This document shows positions 9,510 through 18,126 of a stretch of DNA of 32,464 nucleotides, piece after piece. The stretch's first letter is position 1. The number at the start of each line of letters is the position of its first letter. Source of the DNA: Irineochytrium annulatum (Eukaryota; Chytridiomycota; Chytridiomycetes; Chytridiales; Chytridiaceae); NCBI GenBank assembly GCA_027600665.1, contig JADGJL010000200.1, positions 1 to 32,464 on the forward strand, written 5' to 3'. The notes under the pieces are model-generated. The model saw nothing but the letters and a program-made list of their open reading frames with translations. It made no database searches and was not told the DNA's origin. The position numbers and the translations under genes were made by a program.

Positions 9510-10077
9510 GCACTTAATGGAGTCCGCTCGATTATCCATACTTTGATGGACCCATCGTCACCCGCCGACGCCAGCAAGTCCCCATGCCCCTCCAGCGGAC
9601 ACCACGACACGCAGTTGATGTCGCACTTCCCGTGCGGCTCGATGATCTGCGTCACGTCCTCAATGTCGCCGTTACCTTAATACAAAAATGAAAGACACAC
9701 CCGGTGAGAGTCACTTAATTTGTTGCAGTGCCGAAGGAAGACTCACATTGACGAAGACTAGCCGAATGGTGTTGTCACCGCCGAGGTCGCGATAAGGCCA
9801 TGGGACTTGGACCAGAACACATCGTAAGTCGCGCGCCCGTGCAGGCTGGCCTGTGTAGATGTGTTGGTGTATTTGGTGTCCCGCAGCGATGTGCCGGAAC
9901 GCGTCCATATCCGCAGTGACCGATCTTTGCTCACAGACGCTGTCAGAGTTTTAGCACGACGGTTGCTTGAGAGCAACGAAGCTGGTAGCAACCTAACCGC
10001 TTTCCCGTCGCGTCGAAGTCCGCCGACCACACTGTCAACGTGGGTCCTCGAAGCGTGTCCATGCAAATCCAGTCGAA
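9510..10077 (-). pseudogene. CIA1 pseudogene, C-terminal fragment
   Basis: Truncated duplicate of the right-hand CIA1 gene, matching its C-terminal WD40 repeats and their introns. Lesions seen: the 5' half is missing at the duplication seam near 10,077; one G is lost where the intact gene reads [10 protein letters not shown], so the frame goes to TSAVTTPFG and stops; and the original TGA stop is changed to TTA, so the last exon reads on for about 17 codons to 9467. Recognisable pieces include [20 protein letters not shown] and [20 protein letters not shown]. It also lacks its own promoter, so it is best treated as a relic. Confidence 0.85.
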
Positions 10078-10468
10078 CTCGCCTCCGGTCGTGGTCAACG
10101 AGACCTCGTCCGGCTGGGCCACCAGTACCACCCTGCCGTCGCTGGCGCCGCCGCCACCACCAGCAACGCGCCGACACAACCGTCACGACACTCCCCGACG
10201 GGCGCTTGGGCATCAACATTGACGTTCCCGGCGTGAAGAAGGACGAGCTGGTCGCGTCGGTTGTTGAGGGTCCGAGTGGTTATGTGGTGGTGAAGGGAGA
10301 GAGTAAGGGCGATGAGATCACGGGCAGGAGGGGCGGAGCGTGGAGAGACGGGTGGAGATGCCGAGGATGAGCGATCTGGGTGCCGCGAAGGCGACGAGTG
10401 AGGATGAGGTTTTAAGGTGGAGATAGGGAAGAAGGACTTCGAGGGCAGATGGATCCCGGTTGCGAGTT
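10078..10468 (+). pseudogene. HSP20 pseudogene, 3' fragment
   Basis: Truncated duplicate of HSP20 exon 2, starting at the seam. It has lost the N-terminal part. It also lacks about 17 bases in the segment corresponding to DGEKEDPC, and it carries a one-base deletion in the Arg/Gly loop (GGGGCGGAG versus GGGGACGGAG) that shifts the frame to a stop by about 10,370. The alpha-crystallin core TTLPDGRLGINIDVPGVKKD is still legible. The original stop codon is gone. It sits head-to-head with the CIA1 pseudogene, both missing their 5' ends. Confidence 0.85.
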
Positions 10469-10942
10469 TGTTGATAGTTTTGCAGAATGATGAGCGCGTA
10501 GGTCTTAGTTTTCGTCGCCTTGCTATCTTGTCCTTGCTCCTTCAGTGTTCAAAACATGTCCTCGTAGCACTCAAATGTGAGTGTCAAATTCCCTTCTGCT
10601 GAAAACAGAGCTTTTTCATCTTAAATGCTTTTTTCATCCGCCGAAAAGCCTCCGTGCTGTTTTTGTTGCTTACAGCTGGGCCTTGATAGCACGACATCAG
10701 CTTCGAAGGGAGCGAACAGGAACGTAGCGAACAACCTTCGTGCGCTCTAATGTGTCCAGAAGGAATAGACGAGGTTCGTTGTTTCCTGTATTTTCCAATA
10801 TACTTCTACGTTCTGCTGGTGTACTACAGGAACTTGCGGCACAAAATACTTCTCCTTTTTACCATCTAAGAAAGAAATTCTAGGGAGAGAAACAAAATTA
10901 GACGATGCGAACGTAACTTTCCTCAAACAACAAACAAAGCCT
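10469..10942. other. Duplicated HSP20 3' flank
   Basis: No gene supported. This is the right-copy equivalent of 7391-7823, diverged by substitutions and indels. It lies between the HSP20 relic and the 3' end of the right membrane-protein gene. Confidence 0.5.
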
Positions 10943-11805
10943 TCAAGCGTCTTCATATCGCCGGGATGACGCAACAGACTTGGAGGCCACAAGCCTCGTC
11001 TGCTCCCCGGACGCATCTGACGCCTTATTCGACCCTCCGCCCTGCTTCCCGTTAGCCGTCACCGCGGTCCTGTCGACGCTGACGATGTCAAGCAGAACCC
11101 GGTACATGCACATGTAGCTGAAGACGGCCGCGACGTCCACCGTCGCCCAGAGCTGCAGCCCCGAGACCGCGTCGACAAGGTAGTTCCACGACTGGCAGAA
11201 GGCCAGCGCCGCCACGTACAGGAGGAGCGCGCAAGTCTGCTTGGAGGCCACCTTCCACTTGTTCGACTCTGCGCAAGTGAGGATGTGGCGGATGACGAGG
11301 ATGTCGCAGAGGATGTCGAACGCGACCGTCAGGATGCTCGCGACCGTCAGGATGTCGCGGCTCTCCTGCAAGAGGACCATGGGGTCCCCGACGGCTGTCG
11401 TGTAGACGGGCACGAGCATCGCCATGAGGCATACCAGAGCCGCGAAGGCGCGGACGAGGTAGCGGGCGACGTCGGTGCGGAGGACGAAGCGCTCGAGGCG
11501 GTCGAGCTCGAGGTAGACGAGGATGCAGGCCTGGACGCTCCATAGGAAGTTACTGGCGGTCACGGCGGGCGGGAAGCCAGTGCTTTGGCCGTAGTCGGTG
11601 GCTACGTAGCAGGCGATCAAGACCGTGACTTGGATCAGGGATAGCACGCTCGTTTGGGTGATCGTGCCAGCGAACGTGAGAGCCCACAGGAAAAGGCCGC
11701 CGACGCAAATACAGGTTCCGTAAGGGTACATCTGCGTTGGACGAGGAGAGGGGAAGCGGGGTGCGTTAGTTGGGTTACAACCGCGGGCATAATTGCTTTC
11801 ACCAT
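10943..11805 (-). CDS. Multi-pass membrane protein, right duplicate (unknown family)
   Basis: Function not recognised. Exon 1 is 11,805-11,782 (MVKAIMPA) and exon 2 is 11,731-10,943; the 50-nt intron has an AACTAACG branch, and a donor three bases further in (11,778) would also keep frame. 270 aa. Six to seven hydrophobic spans are visible, among them GGLFLWALTFAGTITQTSVL, SNFLWSVQACILVYLEL, VRAFAALVCLMAMLVPVY, ILTVASILTVAFDILCDILV, CALLLYVAALAFCQSWNYLV and WATVDVAAVFSYMCMYRVLL. The tail is hydrophilic and Ser/Gly-rich. A TATAAATA box lies about 48 bp upstream of the ATG. About 85% identical in protein to the left copy. A seven-helix-like layout is possible but no receptor motif is seen. Confidence 0.75.
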
Positions 11806-12518
11806 GATGCCGTCGTCGGATCTTGTTCAGCGACGTGCGGCATTGCGGGGGGTATTTATACTTCCGGTGCGAGCGATTTCATGATTGAACCCGGGTAGAA
11901 AGGGGATAATAACAATGTGATTTACGCCGATCTGCAGATGGCCAGGCCTATTTCCTCATTGTTGTCGTCAACTCCGTGATTTTGACCTCTGTCTTGCACA
12001 TGCCAACCAACGGCCGATGCCAAAAGGCTTGGGCGTGGTTGAGCGTAGAAGAGAAGTTGCTTTCGCCATACAAAAGTAAGTTTTAATTTGTGTCGTTGTT
12101 TGAATGCAGAGAAGCGCTGGCTGTTGACAGGTAACGTGTTGGTATTGCTGCACAAATATGTTATTTCACACCATCCAGTGTAAAACTTTGCGTCTGCTCA
12201 TAATCCTGCAAAACACAGTGCATATATGTAGACAACGACCTTTATTTTCAATATCTTTTTTTGCTGTCACAACTGATCGCTTCCGGACTCTCTCCACCGA
12301 GTTCAAAGAACCCCATGCTCCAAAAACCAGCATCGTGGGCGCGCCCGCGTATCCTGCTAATCATCATGCAAGCCGCTAAATGCGATTTGTGCAAAGCTGC
12401 ACCTTGTTAGTTGAGACGCCGTCCCACTCTCCAACAACACCTCCGCGGGACGGGCCACAGGTATGCTTTTCACCTGCAAAAACCCGGCACGCATGAACAA
12501 AGCCGACGCTTTCGCACT
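11806..12518. other. Promoter of right membrane-protein copy and spacer to CIA1
   Basis: No gene supported. It contains the TATA box at 11,853-11,860 and then spacer aligning with 8686-9509. The right end is 3' sequence of CIA1. Open frames here are short and not conserved in the left copy. Confidence 0.5.
11853..11860 (-). promoter_or_regulatory. TATA box of right membrane-protein gene
   Basis: The minus strand reads TATAAATA about 48 bp upstream of the ATG at 11,805. The homologous position in the left copy (8731-8740) reads AGTATTAAAC, a degraded version. Confidence 0.55.
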
Positions 12519-13841
12519 TCATGGAGTCCGCTCGATTCTCCATATTCTGATAGACCCATCGTCACCCGCCGACGCCAGCAAATCCCCATGTCCCTCCAGC
12601 GGACACCACGACACGCAGTTGATGTCGCACTTCCCGTGCGGCTCAATGATCTGCGCCACGTCCTCAATGTCGCCGTTATCCTTAATACACAAATAGAAGA
12701 GATACACCCAGTGAGATTGACCAAGTTTGTCGCGATGCGCAAAGGAAGACTCACATTGACAGAGACTAGCCGAATGGTGTTGTCACCCGCCGAGGTCGCG
12801 ATAAGGCCATGGGACTTGGACCAGGACACATCGTAGATCGCGCGCCGGTGCAGGTTGGCCCGCGTCGAGGTGTTGGCATATTTGGTGTCCCGCAACGATG
12901 TGCCGGAACGCGTCCATATCCGGAGTGACCGATCGTCGCTCACAGAAGCTGCCGGAGTTAGCACGACGGTTGTTTGAAAGCAACGAAGCTGCTACCAACC
13001 TAACCGCTTCCCCGTCGCGTCGAAGTCCACCGACCACACTGTTGACGTGTGTCCTCGAAGCGTGTCCATGCAAATCCAGTCGTCCTCGTCGTCCCGCCAT
13101 ATTTTAATCGTGTCGTCGTAGCTCGCCGACGCCAAAATCTAATGCGACGATGCGAATCAGCCGGACGCGCAACTAAACCCGAAAGAGGTACACACCTCTT
13201 CCGTAGGATGCCATTTGACCATTTTTACATCTTGCGTATGATCTTGAAGCACACTTAGGCATTCAAAGTCGTTATCGCCGATCGCTGCATAATCGTTAGT
13301 TCACGATCACACATCCCAAATCTATACTGTCCAACGCACCCTCCCAAATCCACACGCTCTTATCCCTGCTGCAAGTCGCCAGCAGCGTCCCGCTCACGCT
13401 CCACGCGACGCTCTTGACCTCGTTCTCGTGCCCCTCCAGCGTCGCCACGCACTCAAAGCTCCCCTCGCCGTCCTTCTCCCACACGGCCGTCGTCGCGTCG
13501 AAGCTCGCGCTGGCCAGGAGTTTGCCCGAGGGGTTGAACTCGACAGAACGGATCGTGCGCTTGTGTGCGTCGTCGAGAACGCTGACGCATGTCCATGGAG
13601 CAGATGTGGCGGGTTTAAGCGGGGAGGCATTGGAGGTGGTGATGGAGGATGCTGGGGGCCGCCAAATCCGGATGGAGCGGTCGCCGCCGCAGGAGGCCAG
13701 GGCCAGGTGCGTCGGGTGCCAAGAGACGTGCCAGACCTTCTCCCCGTGACCTGACCGAACGTCCTTAGGAATCTATTCGACTTCTTAATCGTGGATAAGG
13801 GCTCCCGTACCTGTGAGCTCGGCGAGCAGGTGCGATGACAT
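12519..13841 (-). CDS. CIA1: Cytosolic Fe-S assembly WD40 protein CIA1/CIAO1
   Basis: Seven-bladed WD40 scaffold of the cytosolic iron-sulfur protein assembly (CIA) targeting complex, which hands Fe-S clusters to cytosolic and nuclear apoproteins. Six exons on the minus strand: 13,841-13,811, 13,750-13,340, 13,284-13,196, 13,138-13,000, 12,948-12,755, 12,680-12,519 (341 aa). All five introns are 51-74 nt and every join keeps frame. Family landmarks: [102 protein letters not shown], then [20 protein letters not shown] and the last blade [20 protein letters not shown]. The right end of the tandem duplication falls inside exon 4. Its start codon is 74 bp from the divergent metaxin gene. Confidence 0.93.
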
Positions 13842-13915
13842 GATCGAGATCTGCAAAGTGATATCGTCAATTCTGCCCTCCTCCCATTCTTCAGAGGACG
13901 TCAAGGTCACTCGAC
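13842..13915. promoter_or_regulatory. Compact divergent promoter CIA1 / metaxin
   Basis: 74 bp separate the two divergent ATGs. No TATA box is visible. Both genes serve mitochondria-linked processes, so co-expression is plausible but is only an inference. Confidence 0.4.
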
Positions 13916-15033
13916 ATGCAGTATTGGAGGCAGTTCCGGGACGCTTTCCCGCTGAAGACTTTCCCTCCGCCGTGGACGCCGCCGCCGAAACCGAGCGAGA
14001 ACGTGTTGTTCGTATTTCCGCGAAGGAAGCAGCCGACGTCGCAGGAGGTCGAGAGCATTCAAATGCAGGTCAGTGGCCTGCTGCGGATCAGTCACACTAT
14101 TTTTCTTTGCGCTAATAATCGCTTAACGCGAAAAGCAGGCGTTCTTGGTGGTAGCTGGATATCCGCATAAGGTCGAGGAGTGCTACCAGAGCGACGTGTC
14201 GCCGTCAGGTGCCTTTTCTTCCTACAAATGGAATCTGACTAGTGATCAACAGGCAGGCTACCGTTCTTGTTGACGACAGGTGGGAAGGTGCTGGCTGGGC
14301 GTGAAATTATCGACGAAGTGACAGCAGAGGTACAACAAAAAAGGATCTAAGTGGCCTGCGTCTGACGTTCGCTTTGTATTTTAGGCTGGGGATCCTTCGG
14401 CTGCACTAGGGGAGCCCGATAAGTCGGATGTTTTGGCCTTCAGCGCGCTAGTGGAATGCAAAGTCCACCAAGCTGTGGTAAGTCTTTCTCCAAACAGTTC
14501 CGTGATAGGTTCTCGTTTTAATAAAACGCCAGATTTACGCGCTTTGGTGTGAGGAGAAGAACTGTTTGAGCATTTCCTACCCATTGTACGAGGACAACTA
14601 CGTCTGGCCTCTCAATATTGCTTTGTCGCGGCTGACGAAGACGGCTGCATTTGCGTGGTTGCTCACGAGGAAGGCGACGTTAGACAAGGACGAGATATAT
14701 GAGGACGCAAAGAACGCCTTCGCGGCATTATCGGCAAAGCTTGGGGACAAGCTGTATCTTTTCGGCGCGAAGTACGAAATTATCTTTTCTTGCAGCAACT
14801 GATATATGTACGTCAGGCCAACCTTCGCTGACGCGACCGCCTTCGCATACTGCCATTTCTGCCTTTCTATATTCAGCGGGGTCGGGTCTGACGGCCGGCT
14901 ACGGGACATCATCTCTAAGCACGATAATCTTGTACAGGTATATATAAATGCAGCAGGCAGGGACTCGACTAACAAGTGCTGATAGTTTACTCGACGGTGT
15001 TGGAGTTCGTGGTTCGCCGTTAACGCAAGATAA
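13916..15033 (+). CDS. Metaxin-like SAM complex protein
   Basis: Metaxin/GST-like protein of the mitochondrial outer membrane; relatives (metaxins, Sam35/Sam37) assist beta-barrel insertion by the SAM complex. Seven exons: 13,916-14,068, 14,139-14,208, 14,253-14,329, 14,385-14,477, 14,533-14,771, 14,817-14,937, 14,986-15,033 (266 aa). The thioredoxin-like half shows SPSGRLPFLLTTGGKVLAGR. The C-terminal GST-like half shows KSDVLAFSALVECKVHQAVI, YPLYEDNYVWPLNIALSRL, AFAALSAKLGDKLYLFGAK and PTFADATAFAYCHFCLSIF, the last two forming the strongly conserved metaxin block. Introns are 44-70 nt. The final exon is short, and its acceptor choice (14,985) is the least certain join. No clear C-terminal membrane anchor is visible, which is metaxin-2-like. 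Confidence 0.85.
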
Positions 15034-15073
15034 GGGCCACAAAGAAGGGTCAAAGCATTGTGGCGCAGTTTAG

Positions 15074-16987
15074 CTATCGCTGCCTTAGCATACGAACTAG
15101 TTGGAGTGCCTCCCGAACGAGTTGGCGTTCACAAGCATACCTACGTAAATAAGCACAGCATTTAGCATGAAAACGATTGCAACCGAAGCATGAAAGAAAA
15201 CAACTTACGTGAGGCCGACGGCAAACATCCCGCACACAACTCCAACGCCCAAATGCATCAACTTGGCCCTGTTGGACGCCCACCCTTCTGATGGGTCGAC
15301 GAAAACAGACTCCGAGTATCGCGTCACCCCCCAAATAGCGATAAACCCTGCCCACATCAGAACACTCCGCGGGAACAGCGACGACATCGTCAACCGCCTA
15401 TTAATGTCCCTCAAAAGCTCAATATGCCCCTCGGTATCCCTCCTCCCACACTCCGGCACGCAATAGTTTAACAAATGATCCCTTATGAACCTCCACGCGA
15501 ACGCAATTCTCATGGTCAAATTCACGCAATTGCTCACCACGAGCCCCACAGCGCCCAAAGCCAACAGCTTGATCGTGACGTACCCCATGGATACGAACAC
15601 GACCCAGCAGACGCCCATCCAATACGACTGATTCGTGAGCACCTGTTTCGAGCCGAGCGCGAGCAGATAGGCTTCCGTGATGCCGTTGACGCCCATGAGG
15701 GGCACGTAGCAGCAGTAGAAGGCGAGGACAAGGGGTGCGGTACCAACGGAGAAGTCATGGCCGGCGAGGACGTGGACAAGGAGGCCGGTGTAGTTAGTGC
15801 CGAGGAAAATAAAGTAGAAGCCGAGGAGGATGTGCAAGCGGATTTGCATAGTTAGGACATTAGTGGCAGTGATGATGTTGTTTTTGAACTGATCTGAAGT
15901 AACAAAAGTTATCACTGTGCTGCTTTAAAGACTTTGTACCATCGACAGTCCCAACGGCTTTTGCGAAATATAGGCGGCCACTCTCTTCTAAAGGTTGAAA
16001 GAGAATTCTTGCAATCAAAGAACCTAGAAACGTGCAATAAACATCTCCGCCAAGAACGAAGACTAACCGTATCTCTCTGCTAACGCGTAATCTCCTTTGA
16101 TCTCCGCCGTGATCATTGACACGGATAGAATTTTGTCGCCCTCGGTCAAAACGTACTTGACGGAGCTTTGGAAGGTAAACGTCCAAGCCAAACTGCTTTG
16201 AACCGGGTCGAACCACTGCCTACCGATGCTTTAGACTGCCGTGCAGGACATAAACGCAATACCCGCGAACTGCTTTCGGGAGAAGTATGGAGACAACAGA
16301 TCCTCTATTCCAGGATGGACGGTACCCCGTCGAGAAGTAGTACAAGTAGCCGCCCACGAGCGTGATAGAAAATGCTAACTGCGACAGCGCGTACGACATC
16401 GCGCCGCCGAACTCTGTGACTTGCGTGTTCCACGTCTGCATCAAGCTGAGGAAAGCGACGACGCTGAAGCACTTGACAAGTACCGCCACGCCCTCGATCC
16501 GAACCCTCCAATTAAACATCATGTTGACCGATGCCAGGACGTAGAATGGTTCCGTGCAGAGCTCAATGAATGCCGCGACGCAATAAACCGCCGCCACCTC
16601 CTTGAAGCTTCCATGATTCAGCACGGCATAGTACACCCCAATAACGGCCGATATCCCCGCCCCAATGACGATCGAGAGATAGCTCAGATTCACGAGCCTC
16701 TGATGCCTCTCCCTCGCGTTCGCATCCGCATTCCCCCTTTTCCCCTGAACCACCGTTGCGACATCATCTCCCGTGCTCCGCAGCAGCGCCATGCGAATGC
16801 TCTCGCGTGACAGAAACGTGATGAGGCTCAGGAGGAACTCCATGTCGATGGACACGACGCCTAGCACGTTGCGCGTGATGTACCGGAGCGCGACCTGGTT
16901 CAGGATGACGGTCGCCATGCGCGTCCAGAGCTGCAGGACGATGAGCTGCAGCGTGCCGCGAATTGATATCGCGAGTGGGTCCGACAT
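15074..16987 (-). CDS. RFT1: RFT1-family ER lipid-oligosaccharide flippase protein
   Basis: Multi-spanning ER membrane protein of the Rft1 family, required for N-glycosylation at the Man5GlcNAc2-PP-dolichol stage. Exons on the minus strand: 16,987-16,271, 16,215-16,068, 16,023-15,940, 15,893-15,209, 15,140-15,074 (566 aa). Hallmarks: FLSRESIRMALLR near the N terminus, FQSSVKYVLTEGDKILSVSM, GSLIARILFQPLEESGRLYF, YVPLMGVNGITEAYLLA and a basic C terminus. About a dozen hydrophobic spans. The 55-nt intron at 16,216-16,270 has a weak GTTCGC donor but is needed to join LLPKA to WFDPVQSSLAWTF; the unspliced frame hits a stop. The gene is convergent with the metaxin gene, 40 bp apart. Length agrees with family members of about 540-570 aa. 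Confidence 0.92.
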
Positions 16988-17038
16988 TGCTGAGTGGAGT
17001 GATCGCGGACACGATTGACAGAAAGCAAATTCGAGGAA

Positions 17039-17865
17039 ATGGCGACGGCTCCAGTCAAGGTCGATGTTCCCGACTTCAGGGTCCCGATCCTGCAGGCGTC
17101 GTGCATGTCGGAGGCGACGATGGCGTTGTTCAAGGGCAGCGTGGCGGGCGCGGTCGTTGGTGGCGCATTTGGCTACTGGATCGACAGGCCTTTGCGGGCA
17201 ACTGTTGCCGATATGGGACGGAAGGGCGCTTTATTCGGTATGCTCCCTTCGTTGTTTCTTTATGATTATTCAGAAGGTCCTTTGCGTTGGATGCCTGCGA
17301 TCTTTGGTTTTTCCTTTTTTTTTTCTTTTTTTTTTTTCTTTCTTATTCTGTTTTTTTGGAGTGCCTTTTCGTTTCCTTCATGCAATTCTTTCCATCACAT
17401 TACTGCCGATATGCTTTGAGTTGGCCTTCGTGTTTGGTATTAACCTTTATTTGGCTCATTTTAGGTGGGATTTGCGGTGTTTACGTGGGGGCTCAATGCG
17501 CAGTCGCTCAAATGCGGCACAAAGACGATATATACAATGCAGGTGCTGCGGGTGCACTCGCCGGACTCATACTCGGAATTCGCGGTGGGTTTTTATATCG
17601 AAGGAGACGTGGCCAGCTGAGGTCTGATTGCTGTTCATCTTGATTAGCGGGGACCATCCAACAAATGGCTGCCCACACGGTCTTCCTCGGTGCACTCTCG
17701 GCGTTTGGTGATGGCATCGGTCGGAACCTGGACCGCCGGCACAAGCCGACGTCAGAGGAGGTGAATGAGAAGAGGTCGGAGACGTTCTTCGAGTGGCCGA
17801 GGAGGGACCCGTATGCAGCTAGGTGGGAGGAGATCAAGAAGCGAGAAGCGGCGAAGGAGGAGTGA
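17039..17865 (+). CDS. NDUFA11: Complex I NDUFA11-like subunit (Tim17/22/23 family)
   Basis: Inner-membrane protein of the Tim17/Tim22/Tim23 superfamily, best matching the NDUFA11 (B14.7/Neurospora 21.3 kDa) accessory subunit of respiratory complex I. Exons 17,039-17,237, 17,465-17,584, 17,648-17,865 (178 aa). Glycine-rich helices: GSVAGAVVGGAFGYWIDR, GICGVYVGAQCAVAQMRHKD, AGAAGALAGLILGIR, VFLGALSAFGDGIGRNLD. The loop RHKDD..NAGAAG resembles the R-x-K-x-D-x-x-N loop of NDUFA11. The C-terminal tail is soluble (FEWPRRDPYAARWEEIKKRE). A relative such as TIM22 is less likely. The first intron is the longest in the window (227 nt) and holds a near-pure T tract at about 17,310-17,357. Confidence 0.82.
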
Positions 17866-17881
17866 ATACCATTTCGTGAAT

Positions 17882-17887
17882 AATAAA
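17882..17887 (+). terminator. Polyadenylation signal AATAAA
   Basis: AATAAA lies 17 bases after the TGA stop of the NDUFA11-like gene. Close for a eukaryotic polyadenylation signal but plausible in this compact genome. Confidence 0.4.
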
Positions 17888-18126
17888 ATTGTTATATATC
17901 GGCGGAGCTGTCATTTATCCACGTCGGTCGGACAGATCAGTTCGTTTGCGTTCACGTCTCGTGGACATCGCGTGTCGCATCCCCGTCCCGTCGTCAAACG
18001 CTTGACGTTGCTTGTCCAGGAGTTCAATCAAGTTGGTGAGCTCCACCGCGACTTGGAGAGTAGAATCTAACGACATTCTACAGACGACATTGACTGGAGC
18101 GTGCCCGAAGACCGATCGACGGACCG

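Larger units (their letters stand above)
6978..10077. repeat. Tandem duplication, left copy (about 3.1 kb)
   Basis: This unit starts inside HSP20 exon 2 and ends inside the CIA1-like fragment, and is followed directly by a second copy at 10,078-13,082. Coding and non-coding parts both align in the same order. The seam at 10,071-10,080 joins CIA1 sequence (ending AGTCG, 10,071-10,075) to HSP20 sequence (beginning CTCGCCTCCG, 10,078). In the parental sequences CTCG occurs at both break positions (6978-6981 and about 13,085-13,088), which suggests a four-base microhomology. The left copy holds about 140 bp (about 9256-9396) that the right copy lacks. Confidence 0.85.
10078..13082. repeat. Tandem duplication, right copy (about 3.0 kb)
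   Basis: Second copy of the unit at 6978-10,077, in the same order: HSP20 3' part, spacer, membrane-protein gene, spacer, CIA1 3' half. It continues without a break into the intact 5' half of CIA1, as expected for a simple head-to-tail duplication. Local identity is very high in parts of the membrane-protein coding region (one mismatch in 60 bases near 8341/11,460) and lower, with indels, in spacers. Confidence 0.85.

Noticed and set aside
16220..16330. Apparent frameshift or pseudogenisation of RFT1
   Set aside because: A second frame shows a plausible-looking stretch (GIEDLLSPYF) followed by a stop, but a 55-nt intron at 16,216-16,270 joins the first frame to WFDPVQSSLAWTF with no lesion.
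17310..17357. T tract as a terminator or poly(A) relic of a retroelement
   Set aside because: It lies inside the first intron of the NDUFA11-like gene and has no flanking duplication; best read as an intronic polypyrimidine tract.
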